Shown: positions 17,108 through 25,260 of the stretch, piece by piece
Layout of the letters: each line of letters starts with the position of its first letter
Position numbering within the stretch: the stretch's first letter is position 1
NCBI GenBank assembly: GCA_963730115.1
Contig: CAVSQM010000006.1
Span: 1-64,000 of the forward strand
Source of the DNA: DASQFQ01 sp963730115
GTDB lineage: Bacteria > Actinomycetota > Thermoleophilia > Solirubrobacterales > Solirubrobacteraceae
Reading direction: 5' to 3'
Length of the DNA: 64,000 nucleotides
Position numbers and translations under genes: made by a program
Notes under the pieces: generated by a model
The model's input: the letters and a program-made list of their open reading frames with translations, nothing else
What the model was told of the DNA's origin: nothing
Database searches by the model: none

Positions 17108-17577
17108 TGCTGCGAGGCGACCAGCTCGTCGAGGCGGTCGAGCGACTCGCGCGCGCCGCTCTCCATGCCGGCGGCGAACTCCGCGTCGCGGGTCTCGACC
17201 GACGGGTAGACGGCGTTGAGCACGAGCCGGGTGCCGCTGGCGGTCTCCTCGAACTGCGCGACCTCGAGGTGGACGTGGCCGGGCGCGCCCTCGTACTCCC
17301 ACGTCTGCACGATGCCGTCCTCGACCGACGGCGTGCCGTGGAAGACGCCGCGGAAGTAGTACGTGCCGTCGTCGTCGCTGTGCGCGTAGCGCCACTCGCC
17401 GCCGTGGCGGACGTCGAGCTTGTCGACGTCCATGCCGAGGCGGCGCGGGCCGAGCCACTGCTTGAGCAGCTCCGGCTCGGTGTACGCGCGGAACAGCAGC
17501 TCCGGCGGCGCGTCGAACTCGCGGATCATCTTGACCTGCGGGATGCCAGGCTCAGCGATCAGTTGCGTCTCGCCCAT
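17098..17577 (-). CDS. SRPBCC / AHSA1-type protein paired with an ArsR repressor
   Basis: 159 residues: VKMIREFDAPPELLFRAYTEPELLKQWLGP, then GGEWRYAHSDDDGTYYFRGVFH and the C-terminal helix GARESLDRLDELV. This is the activator-of-Hsp90-like (AHSA1) branch of SRPBCC proteins, which in actinobacteria very often follows a small ArsR regulator. The start at 17577 overlaps the ArsR gene by 26 bases. It probably binds a small hydrophobic ligand; no catalytic role can be assigned. Confidence 0.88.
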   Translation of the reverse strand: MGETQLIAEPGIPQVKMIREFDAPPELLFRAYTEPELLKQWLGPRRLGMDVDKLDVRHGGEWRYAHSDDDGTYYFRGVFHGTPSVEDGIVQTWEYEGAPGHVHLEVAQFEETASGTRLVLNAVYPSVETRDAEFAAGMESGARESLDRLDELVASQQPA

Positions 17578-17917
17578 GATGGGCTCCTTTCGGATCGTCC
17601 TTCAGTGAGGCCAGCAGCTCGTCGAGCCGCTCGAAGCTCTCGGTCCAGTACTCGCGGTAGTCCGCCAGCCACTCGGTCGCGGCGCGCAGCGGCTCCGCCT
17701 CGAGGTGGCTCAGCCGGACAGTCGCCTGCCGGCTGCGGGTGATGAGACCGGCCTGCTCGAGCACCTTGAGGTGGCGCGAGACGGCCGGCTGGGACATCGC
17801 GAACGGCGCGGCGAGCTCGGCGACGCTCGCGTCCCCCTCCGTGAGCCGCGCGAGGATCGAGCGGCGGGTGGGATCGGCGAGCGCTCCGAAGACTGCGTTG
17901 AGCTGCTTGTCGGCCAT
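17552..17917 (-). CDS. ArsR-family winged-helix repressor (SRPBCC-associated type)
   Basis: 121 residues: LNAVFGALADPTRRSILARLTEGDASVAELA, recognition helix MSQPAVSRHLKVLEQAGLI, wing TRSRQATVRLSHLEAEPL and WLADYREYWTESFERL. It lacks the metal-binding Cys/His sites of SmtB or CadC, as expected for this subgroup. It probably represses its own two-gene operon through the inverted repeat at its start codon. The pair sits inside the sugar-acid locus but looks like an unrelated insertion. Confidence 0.9.
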   Translation of the reverse strand: MADKQLNAVFGALADPTRRSILARLTEGDASVAELAAPFAMSQPAVSRHLKVLEQAGLITRSRQATVRLSHLEAEPLRAATEWLADYREYWTESFERLDELLASLKDDPKGAHHGRDATDR

Positions 17918-17948
17918 AACAAGAACGTTTTATAACGAGTTTGTTATG
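17915..17948. promoter_or_regulatory. Inverted repeat at the ArsR start, likely autoregulatory operator
   Basis: CATAACAA at 17915-17922 and TTGTTATG at 17941-17948 are perfect inverted arms 18 bases apart. A second, inner palindrome CGTT-TTAT-AACG lies at 17926-17937. The stretch is the most AT-rich nearby and overlaps the ArsR start codon, as typical operators of this family do. Confidence 0.6.
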
Positions 17949-17960
17949 GACTGTCAAGCC

Positions 17961-19439
17961 CTAGCCGCGGACGGCCTCCTTCAGGGCGCCCGCGATGCCG
18001 TCCGCGTCGAGCCGGGCGAGCCAGTCCACGACCAGGTCGTGCATCGGCTCGGAACCTGCGACCTCCTCCCCCAGGATCGCCAGCACCGCGCGGGCCTCGT
18101 CGCCGTGGTCAGCTGCGGCGGCGAGCGCCTCCTGCACCGGCTCGGCGCCGGGGTCGTTGACGGGCAGGCCGCCGTCGGGCGCCTGCAGGTGGCGCGCCCA
18201 CGCCGCCATCACGAGCGCGATCCAGCGCGGCGGCGCGCCCTCGTCCAGCCGCCGGCGCGCCGGCTCGGCGAACCGCGCGGGGAGCTTCTGGGAGCCGTCG
18301 GTGCCGATCTGCTCGAGCCGGTGGTGGATCCGCGGGTTGATCCAGCGGCGGCCGAGCTCGGCGCGGTAGGCCGGGATCTCGATGCCGGGCGCCTCGGGCA
18401 GGGTCGGCTCGAGGTCGTCGGTCCCGAGCAGCTCGCCCACTTCCGCCACCGCCGGGTCGCCCCACGCGCCCGCGACCGTGCGCGCGCCGGCCAGGCCGCC
18501 GACGTAGGCGAGCATGGAGTGCGTGCCGTTGAGCAGCCGCAGCTTGACCGCCTCGTGCGGGCCGGCGTCCGGCACCACCAGGGCGCCCGCCTTGTCCCAG
18601 GCGGGCCGCGGGCCGGCGAAGGCGTCCTCGATCACCCACTGGCGGAACGGCTCGGCCACCACCGTCCCGCGGTCCTCGAGCCCGAGCCGCCGCGCCACCT
18701 CCTCGCGGTCGGCGGCCGTGGTGGCGGGCACGACGCGGTCGACCATCGTGCTCGGGAAGCTCGCGTGCCGGTCGATCCAGCTGATCGCGTGGCCGCCCTC
18801 GCCGTCGGGGAGGCGGGCGAGGAAGTCGCGCACCAGCCGCGCCAGGACCTCGCCGTTGCGGGGCAGGTTGTCGCACGAGACGACGGTCAGCGGCCCGGCC
18901 TCGCCGGCCGCGGCGCGCAGCGCGATCCCGCGCGCGAGCTGGCCGACCGCGGTGCGCGGCGGGCCGCCGGCGAGGTCGGAGGCGACCTCGAGGTCGTCGA
19001 CGCGCAGCCCGCCGGTGGCGCGGTCGCGCGGGTAGCCCTTCTCGGTCACGGTCAGCGTGACCACGTGCACGGCCGGGTCGGCGATCGCGTCGGCGAGCCG
19101 GGCGGGCTCCTGCGGCGCGAGCAGGACGTCGCGGACCGAGGCGAGGACGGTCAGCTCGTCCTCCTCCGGCCCGCGCTCGATGACGCCGAACAGCCCCTCC
19201 TGCGGTACGAGCGCGTCGACGGCGGCGGGGCGGCGCTGGGCGACGCCGAGGATGCCCCAGTCGCCGCCCTCGTGCTCGATCGCCTCGGCGGTGTAGACCG
19301 CCTGGTGGGCGCGGTGGAACGCGCCGATGCCCAGGTGGACGATGCCGACGGCAGGCCGCTCGGCCAGCCCCGGCCGGGCGCTGCGGCCGCTCTGCCGCAG
19401 CGTGGCCGGCTGGAGCCGCGGCAGCCCGCCGGCCGTCAC
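17961..19439 (-). CDS. Long-chain polyol dehydrogenase (fructuronate reductase / mannitol dehydrogenase family)
   Basis: 492 residues. The N-terminal Rossmann part has GIVHLGIGAFHRAHQAVY; TVTEKGYP, SCDNLPRNG and FPSTMVDRVVP follow. The C-terminal catalytic helix has Lys and Asn/His in HEAVKLRLLNGTHSMLAY. Family members reduce D-fructuronate to D-mannonate (UxuB) or oxidise mannitol. With KDG kinase and KDPG aldolase nearby, fructuronate reductase is the likelier role. No mannonate dehydratase or uronate isomerase is in the window, so the pathway is incomplete here. GTG at 19439 overlaps the transporter stop (GTGA). Confidence 0.88.
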   Translation of the reverse strand: MTAGGLPRLQPATLRQSGRSARPGLAERPAVGIVHLGIGAFHRAHQAVYTAEAIEHEGGDWGILGVAQRRPAAVDALVPQEGLFGVIERGPEEDELTVLASVRDVLLAPQEPARLADAIADPAVHVVTLTVTEKGYPRDRATGGLRVDDLEVASDLAGGPPRTAVGQLARGIALRAAAGEAGPLTVVSCDNLPRNGEVLARLVRDFLARLPDGEGGHAISWIDRHASFPSTMVDRVVPATTAADREEVARRLGLEDRGTVVAEPFRQWVIEDAFAGPRPAWDKAGALVVPDAGPHEAVKLRLLNGTHSMLAYVGGLAGARTVAGAWGDPAVAEVGELLGTDDLEPTLPEAPGIEIPAYRAELGRRWINPRIHHRLEQIGTDGSQKLPARFAEPARRRLDEGAPPRWIALVMAAWARHLQAPDGGLPVNDPGAEPVQEALAAAADHGDEARAVLAILGEEVAGSEPMHDLVVDWLARLDADGIAGALKEAVRG

Positions 19440-20836
19440 GACCCGATCGTTGACAGGGTCGTCTCCTCCTTCGCCACCTTCGGCTTGGTCACGAGCTCAT
19501 CCTGAGCCGGCTTCTCGAGCCCGATGTCGAGATCTCGTGTCTCCTCGGAGGCGAGGAAGGCGACGAGCGACACCGCGCAGGCGAAGATCATCCACGCGGC
19601 GACGAGCCACGGGTCGCCGCCGGCCCAGCCCAGCAGCGCGGCCGAGAGCGTCGGCGAGAAGCCGACGAGCGCCGCGCCCAGCTCACGCGACCCGGCGAAG
19701 CCGGTGTAGCGGACGTTGGCCCCGAACAGCTCGGCGTAGAACGCGCCCTGGACCGCGATCATCGGGCCGAGGCCGACGGCGAGGCCGATCGCGATCGCAA
19801 GGAAGATGACCACCGGCGAGCCGGTGTTGATCAGCAGCCAGAACGGGAACGCGTAGAGCGCCGTGAAGCAGACGCTCCAGAGGTTGAGCGGCCGCCGCCC
19901 GATGCGGTCCGACAGCGCGCCGTAGACCGGCTGGAGCCCCGCCCCGAGCAGCGCCGCGAGCACGATGCCCAGCAGCACGGTCGTGTTGCTCAGCCCGAGC
20001 TCGTCGGTGGCGTAGGCGACCGTGAACGAGACGTAGATGTAGATCACCGCCACGTCGGCGACATGCGCGCCGATGCCGACGAGCACGCTCTTCGGATACC
20101 GCTTGACGGTCTCGATGATCGGCAGCTTCACGACCTCGTGGCGCTCGCGGAGCTCCTCGAAGACCGGCGACTCCTCCACCCGCAGGCGGAAGTAGAGCGT
20201 CACGAAGATCATCAGGAACGAGGCCAGGAACGGGAGCCGCCAGCCCCACGCGTTGAGCTGGTCCTCGGGCAGCTGGCTGACGAGCAGGAACGCCGCGGTG
20301 CCGAGCACGAGGCCGATCTGCACGCCGAGCTGGCTGAACGAGCCGTAGAAGCCGCGCTTGTGCTTGGGCGCATGCTCGGCGAGCAGGGTCGACGCGCCGC
20401 CGAACTCGGCGCCGGCGCCCAGGCCCTGGCAGACGCGCATGAGCGTCAGCAGGACCGGCGCCCACAGGCCGATGCTCGCGTAGGTGGGCAGCAGGCCGAT
20501 GATCCCGGTCGAGATGCCCATCAGCAGCGTCGTGACGATCAGCGTCTCGCGGCGGCCGATGCGGTCGCCCATGTTGCCGAACAGGATCCCGCCGAGCGGG
20601 CGCACCACGAAGCCGACGCCGAAGGTGGCGAAGGCGGCAAGCGTGCCCACGCCGGTGCCGGCCTTGTCGTTGAAGAACAGGTCGCCGAAGACGAGCGCGG
20701 CGGCCGTGCCGTAGATGAAGAAGTCGTACCACTCGAGCGCTGTGCCGACGACCGATCCAGCCAGCACCCTCCGCAGGGCCGTGCCCTTGGCGTGGTGCTT
20801 CGCCCTCCCGTTGCCGTTGGCTGCCGTTGCGTGCAT
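19436..20836 (-). CDS. MFS transporter, metabolite:H+ symporter type
   Basis: 466 residues with about 12 membrane helices. The start LAGSVVGTALEWYDFFIYGTAAALVF and the loop GDRIGRRETLIVTTLLMG are characteristic of the MHS (citrate/shikimate/ketoglutarate) branch, and SDRIGRRPLNLW repeats the loop in the second half. Coupled to the polyol dehydrogenase and preceded by a LacI-type operator, it probably imports a hexuronate or related sugar acid; the substrate is inferred. A short hairpin CCCCT-CAAC-AGGGG lies in the 5' leader at about 20866-20879. Confidence 0.88.
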   Translation of the reverse strand: MHATAANGNGRAKHHAKGTALRRVLAGSVVGTALEWYDFFIYGTAAALVFGDLFFNDKAGTGVGTLAAFATFGVGFVVRPLGGILFGNMGDRIGRRETLIVTTLLMGISTGIIGLLPTYASIGLWAPVLLTLMRVCQGLGAGAEFGGASTLLAEHAPKHKRGFYGSFSQLGVQIGLVLGTAAFLLVSQLPEDQLNAWGWRLPFLASFLMIFVTLYFRLRVEESPVFEELRERHEVVKLPIIETVKRYPKSVLVGIGAHVADVAVIYIYVSFTVAYATDELGLSNTTVLLGIVLAALLGAGLQPVYGALSDRIGRRPLNLWSVCFTALYAFPFWLLINTGSPVVIFLAIAIGLAVGLGPMIAVQGAFYAELFGANVRYTGFAGSRELGAALVGFSPTLSAALLGWAGGDPWLVAAWMIFACAVSLVAFLASEETRDLDIGLEKPAQDELVTKPKVAKEETTLSTIGS

Positions 20837-20889
20837 GCGTAGAACGCCTCCCCGCGTTCGCCCCTGTTGAGGGGGTCATTCCCGCTGCG

Positions 20890-20899
20890 AAACCGGTTT
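20890..20899. promoter_or_regulatory. Palindromic operator AAACCGGTTT, copy 2
   Basis: Identical to the palindrome at 14836-14845. It lies 54 bases upstream of the MFS transporter ATG and overlaps the stop codon of the neighbouring SRPBCC gene. The repeated site links transporter and dehydrogenase to the aldolase-kinase-SDR operon under one LacI-type regulator. Confidence 0.65.
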
Positions 20900-21332
20900 A
20901 CTCACGGTTTTCGAGGAGGCGCTTGAGGCGCAGGGTGTCGGCGGCGAGCTCCTCGCGGGCAAGGCGCGCCGCGACGGCGCTCGCGAGGCGGGCGGCGAGG
21001 CCACCGGTCTCGAGCGTCCAGGTGAAGCGGGTGCTGTGGGGCGTCGGCTCGAGCTCCCAGATGCCGCGGAACGGCACCGGGCCCTCGTCGCTCTCGATCA
21101 CGCTGCGGCGGCTGGGCGCGAGCTCGGTGCACACCCAGGTCGTCTCCATCACCCGGCCGAGGAAGCGTCGCATCTCGGTCACCTCAACCCCGGGGCGGAG
21201 CGGGCCGCGACGGTGGGGCCGCACGGCGATCAGGCTCATCTGCCAGCGGGTGAGGTTGGCGGGGTCGGCGAGGAAGGCGAACACCTCCTCGGCCGGGCGG
21301 TGGATCTGTGCGGTGTGCTCGAACCTGGTCAT
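20898..21332 (-). CDS. SRPBCC family protein
   Basis: 144 residues: TRFEHTAQIHRPAEEVFAFLADPANLTRWQMSLIAV, VTEMRRFLGRVMETTWVCTE, IWELEPTPHSTRFTWTLE, and the C-terminal helix LAREELAADTLRLKRLLE. It is a complete lipid-binding-type SRPBCC domain, unlike the damaged copy at 4707. The ATG is preceded by CGGAAAG. The conserved motif, copy 3, lies 32 bases upstream, nearly the same spacing as before the phosphatase-kinase gene. It is divergent from the large BTAD regulator; no enzymatic role is visible. Confidence 0.85.
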   Translation of the reverse strand: MTRFEHTAQIHRPAEEVFAFLADPANLTRWQMSLIAVRPHRRGPLRPGVEVTEMRRFLGRVMETTWVCTELAPSRRSVIESDEGPVPFRGIWELEPTPHSTRFTWTLETGGLAARLASAVAARLAREELAADTLRLKRLLENRE

Positions 21333-21357
21333 CTTTCCGGTGCAGACTGCCCCGGGG

Positions 21358-21378
21358 ACGTCCGGGAATCGTTACGGT
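21358..21378 (-). promoter_or_regulatory. Conserved upstream motif, copy 3
   Basis: On the minus strand it reads CCGTAACGATTCCCGGACG, the same 19 bases as copy 1. It lies in the gap between the divergent SRPBCC gene (ATG 21332) and the BTAD regulator (GTG 21377 or 21386). Orientation relative to the SRPBCC gene matches the other two copies, but it could serve either gene. Confidence 0.55.
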
Positions 21379-24164
21379 GCGCGCGGTGGCGCCGGTCCAC
21401 GTCATGCTCCTGGGCCCCCCGCGCGTGGAGCGGGACGGAGTCGCGGTGGCCTTCGACACGCGCAAGGCGCTGGCGTTGCTGGCGGTCCTGGCGTTAGCCG
21501 ACCGGCCGCGGCCGCGCGACGTGCTCGCCGAGCTGCTGTGGCCCGAGCACGATTCCGAGCATGCCCGGGGCGCGCTGCGGCGGACGCTGTCGGCGCTGCG
21601 GAGCGGGGTGGGGCCCGACGTCGTGGAGGCGACGCGGGACCGGGTGAGTCTGGTGCGAGCGCCCGGGCTGACCGTCGACGTCGATGTGTTTCGCTCGGCG
21701 GCGGCCGCTGGCGATCCGGGCGCGGCGGCCTCGGCGTTCCGCGGCGAGTTTCTCGAGGGCTTCGGGCTGCGCGACGCGCCGGGCTTCGAGGACTGGCAGC
21801 GGAGCGAGGCGGACGGCCTCTCACGCGAGCTCGCGGCCGTGCTCGCGCGGCTGGTCGAGGCGTCCGGCGACGTGGCGGTGGCGCAGCGCTGGCTCGAGCT
21901 CGACCCGCTCCACGAGCCGGCCCACCGGGCGCTGATCCGGCTCTACGCCGAGCGCGGCGACCGCGCGGCGGCGCTCGCGCAGTACCGCGAGTGCGTGCGG
22001 ACGCTGTCGCGCGAGCTGGGTGTGCCGCCGCTCGCGGAGACGACGCGGCTGTACGAGGCGATCAGCGAAGGGACGCTGGAGACGCCTGCGGCGGAAGGGC
22101 CGGGCGCGCCCGCTCCGGCCGCGCCGCCGTCGCGCGCGCCCCTGGTCGGCCGCGACCGCGAATGGGCGGCGCTCCTCGGCGCCTACGACGGCATCGCCGG
22201 CGACGGCGGCGCGGTGCTGCTGGAGGGCGAGGCCGGGATCGGCAAGACGCGGCTGGCCGAGGAGCTCGTCGCGTACGTGCGCGAGCAGGGCGCCGCGGTG
22301 CTCGCCGGCCGCGCCTACGAGGAGGAGGCCGCGCTCGCGTACGGGCCGGTGGTCGAGGCGCTGCGGCGGCGGCTGCGCGACGACGACTCGTGGGTGGCCG
22401 CCGTCGGCGACCGCGCGCTGTGCGAGGCGGCGCGGCTGCTGCCCGACCTCAGCGCCGCCCCTCCCCCGCCGCTCGACGGGCCGGCTGCGCAGGCGCGGTT
22501 CCTCGACGGCGTGTGGGAGACGCTCGCCGCCGCCGCGGCCGGGCCCGTCCCGGGGCTGCTGGTGATCGACGACGTCCAGTGGGCCGACGAGGCCACGCTC
22601 GGCCTCCTCACCTACGGGGTGCGCCGGCTCGGCGGGCGCCGCCTGCTCGTGCTGCTGACCTCGCGCGCGCCGCTGCGGAGGGCGCCGGCGACCGTCATCG
22701 GGCTGGACCGGCTGGGCGAGGACGAGGTCGGCGAGCTGCTCCGCGCGACGGTCCCCGACCCCGCGCCCGAGCTCGCGCGGCGCCTCTACGAGGAGACCGA
22801 GGGGCTCCCGTTCCTGCTCGTCGAGTACCTCAACTCGCTCGGCGCGGATCCCGACTGGTCGCTGCCCCAGGGCGCGCGCGAGCTGCTCCTCGCCCGCCTC
22901 GACCCGGTCAGCGAGACCGGCCGCCAGGTGCTCGCCGCCGCCGCGGTCATCGGTCGCTCGTTCGAGGTCGACACCGTCCGCGCCGCCTCCGGCCGCGGCG
23001 ACGAGGAGACGGTCGCCGCGCTCGAGGAGCTCGTGCAGCGCGGGTTGATCCGCGAGGGGCGGTTCGACTACGACTTCGCGCACGAGCAGCTCCGCCGGCT
23101 GGTGGCGGAGGAGACGTCGCTCGCGCGGCGGCGGCTGCTGCACGGACGCGCGGCGGACGCCCTGCTCGGCGCTCGGCCGCTCGAAGGCCTCGGCGGCGCT
23201 GGGCCTCGCACGGGCCCGCGACTCGCCGGCGGGCGGTCTCGTCGGATCGTCAGACCCGTTCGGCGGCCGCTCCGCCGAGGTCGCCCGCCACCTCCGCCTC
23301 GCCGGCCGCGACGCCGAGGCCGCGGCCGCCTACCGCCGCGCCGCCGACCACGCGCGCGCGCTGTTCGCCAACGCGGATGCGCTCGAGCATCTGCGCGCGG
23401 CGCTCGCGGTCGGCGACCCGGAGCCGGGCTCGCTGCACGCCGCGATCGGCGACCTCCAGACGCTGCAGGGCGAGTACGGCGCCGCGCTCGCCTCCTACGA
23501 GACCGCCGCCGCCCTCTCCCCCGGCGACCAGATCGGCGCGATCGAGCACCGGCTCGGCCAGGTCCGCCACCGGCGGGGCGAGTGGGCGCTCGCGACCGCG
23601 CACTTCGAGGCCGCGCTCGCCGCCACGCCCGAGGCCGACCTCGCAGCGCGCGCACGGATCACCGCGGACCTCTCGCTCAGCGCACACGACGGCGGCGATC
23701 CGGCGCGCGCCGCCGAGCTCGCCGAGCGCGCCCGCGCACTGGCCGAGCAGGCAGGCGACCCGCGCGCGCTCGGCCAGGCCCACAACCTGCTCGGCGCGCT
23801 CGCCACCAGCGGCGGCGCCGCCGCCGACGCGCTCGACCACCTGCGCCGCTCCTTGGAGCTGGCCGAGGCGACCGACGACCCGGGCGCCCGCGTCGCCGCC
23901 CTCAACAACCTCGCGCTCGCCCACCGGGCGCGCGGCGAGCTCGAGCCCGCGCTCGAGCTGACCGGTGCCGCGCTCGACCTCTGCGCCGCCCAGGGCGACC
24001 GCCACCGCGAGGCAGCGCTGCACAACAACCTCGCCGACCTCCTCCACGACGCCGGTCGCCATGAGGACGCGATGGACCAACTCAAGCGGGCGGTCGCGAT
24101 CTTCGCGGAGGTGGGTGCGGAGGGCGAGCCGCAGCCGGAGGTGTGGAAACTCGCCCGCTGGTGA
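21377..24164 (+). CDS. Large BTAD / AAA-ATPase / TPR regulator (one extra base)
   Basis: About 929 codons. Residues 1-90 form an OmpR-like winged helix (LLGPPRVERDGVAVAF, RKALALLAVLALA). The bacterial transcription activator domain follows (FLEGFGLRDAPGFEDWQRSEADGL, LYAERGDRAAALAQYRECV). Then comes an AAA/STAND ATPase with Walker A LLEGEAGIGKTRLAEE and Walker B LLVIDDVQWADEATL. The C-terminal third is TPR (RRAADHARALFANADALEHL, AALHNNLADLLHDAGR). Removing T23166 joins the ATPase to the TPR part. The architecture resembles AfsR/SARP or MalT-like regulators. GTG at 21377 or 21386 is the probable start. Its target is unknown; the divergent SRPBCC gene is a candidate. Confidence 0.85.
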
Positions 24165-24190
24165 GCGTCGTCGCTATTCTCCGCTCACAC

Positions 24191-24264
24191 GCGGCTGTAG
24201 CTCAGTTGGCTAGAGCGTCTGCTTGCCATGCAGAAGGTCGAGGGTTCGAGTCCCTTCAGCCGCT
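24191..24264 (+). tRNA. tRNA-Gly (GCC anticodon)
   Basis: A complete cloverleaf: acceptor GCGGCTG pairs with CAGCCGC, the D-loop is AGCTCAGTTGGCTAGAGC, the anticodon stem CTGC/GCAG encloses the loop TTGCCAT, and the T arm is GAGGGTTCGAGTCCCTT. The anticodon GCC decodes glycine GGC/GGT. The 3' CCA is not encoded. No integrase gene or repeated tRNA end lies nearby. Confidence 0.95.
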
Positions 24265-24288
24265 CTCAATACGACGCGCGCAGCCTAC

Positions 24289-24684
24289 TCAGGCCGCGCG
24301 CACCCCGTCGACGATGAAGTCGACGAGCGCATCGAGGTCCGCGGGCGCGATCCGCTGCCCGTAGTCCTCCGGCATCGCGCCCGTGCCCCAGCCCGGCGAG
24401 GCGTTCTTGCTCGGCAGCACGATCGACTCCCGCACGTAGTCGCGCGACTTGCCGTGCAGGGAGAGCTGGAGATCGGGGCCCATCGGCATCTGCGCGTTGG
24501 CCGGCTCGAACGTGTGGCACGAGCCGCAGCCCTGCTCGATCCACACCGTCAGGCCGTGCCGCGGCCCCTTTGCCGATGACCGGTCGGCGGCGGGCGAGTC
24601 CGAGCCTGCGCCGGCGAAGGCGGCGAATGTCATCGCCGCCCCCGCACAGGCGAGGCCGCCGGCGGCGACGATGGTGGCTCTCAC
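24289..24684 (-). CDS. Exported monohaem cytochrome c
   Basis: 131 residues. A hydrophobic N-terminus (ATIVAAGGLACAGAAMTFAAFAGAG) would export it. Haem attaches at CGSCH (about residues 53-57), and the probable distal ligand is the Met in GTGAMPEDYG. The C-terminal helix DLDALVDFIVDGV is typical of class I cytochromes. It overlaps the upstream membrane-anchored protein by four bases (ATGA). It probably passes electrons outside the membrane; the partner oxidase is not in the window. Confidence 0.88.
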   Translation of the reverse strand: MRATIVAAGGLACAGAAMTFAAFAGAGSDSPAADRSSAKGPRHGLTVWIEQGCGSCHTFEPANAQMPMGPDLQLSLHGKSRDYVRESIVLPSKNASPGWGTGAMPEDYGQRIAPADLDALVDFIVDGVRAA

Positions 24685-25193
24685 GTCGCCTGCGGATGGT
24701 GGTGGCGCCGGCGGTCGCGCGCGAGCAGGGCCGCGGCCGCGAGCAGCAGCGCGACGCCGGGCACGAGCCAGCCGGCGGACGGGCCGCCGCCACCGTCGCC
24801 GCCGGTCGCCGGCGCGGGCGCGGACGTCGCGGCGTCGATCTGCACCGCCGGGAACGTGTGCGGGCGCTCGCTGATGAAGCCGTCGTCGACCGCGTAGCTC
24901 CAGCGGCCGGCGGTCGGGAACACGACTTCGGCGCGGTACACCCCGGGCTTGCCGGTCGGCGTGGCGGCGAACGTCTCACGCGCGTCGCCGCGCGTGATGA
25001 TCACCGCCGGCTCGACGCCCTCCAGCGGCGTCACGCCGTGCTGGAGCACCGTGATCTCGACCGGCCACGGCGTGCCCGGCTCCGTGCCGGCGGGCGTCGA
25101 GCTGAGCCCGACGGTCGCCCAGCCGCCCGCATGCGCCGCCGGAGCGATCAGCAGGACAAGGGCGAGGGGAAGAGCGAGCAGGCCGCGGCGCAC
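24681..25193 (-). CDS. Exported, C-terminally anchored immunoglobulin-like (YtkA/FixH-type) protein
   Basis: 170 residues. The signal peptide RRGLLALPLALVLLIAPAAHAG ends at AHA-G. A beta domain follows (PWPVEITVLQHGVTPLEGVEPAVII, GVYRAEVVFPTAGRWSYAVDDG) that matches the YtkA-like/FixH pattern seen near copper and cytochrome genes. A Gly/Pro-rich linker leads to a C-terminal helix WLVPGVALLLAAAALLA and a His/Arg tail. GTG at 25193 has a strong ribosome site that can fold into a hairpin. It is coupled to the cytochrome gene. A role in electron transport or metal handling is inferred. Confidence 0.75.
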   Translation of the reverse strand: MRRGLLALPLALVLLIAPAAHAGGWATVGLSSTPAGTEPGTPWPVEITVLQHGVTPLEGVEPAVIITRGDARETFAATPTGKPGVYRAEVVFPTAGRWSYAVDDGFISERPHTFPAVQIDAATSAPAPATGGDGGGGPSAGWLVPGVALLLAAAALLARDRRRHHHPQAT

Positions 25194-25198
25194 GGGCG

Positions 25199-25214
25199 CC
25201 TCCTTTTCCAGGAG
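25199..25214 (-). promoter_or_regulatory. Hairpin covering the ribosome-binding site
   Basis: On the minus strand CTCCT-GGAAA-AGGAG forms a five-pair stem whose 3' arm is the Shine-Dalgarno AGGAG, six bases before GTG 25193. Opening this stem would be needed for efficient translation. Upstream, GGGAACCTGATCCGAG lies in the leader. Regulation is inferred. Confidence 0.4.
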
Positions 25215-25260
25215 TTCTCGGACACCACCACTACACCCGCCGCTCGGATCAGGTTCCCAA

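Noticed and set aside
25194..25260. TPP-riboswitch-like string GGGAACCTGATCCG in the leader of the YtkA-like gene
   Set aside because: The 5' half with CUGAGA is absent; that space is taken by the arylsulfatase remnant, and the 3' CGTAGGGA part does not fit.
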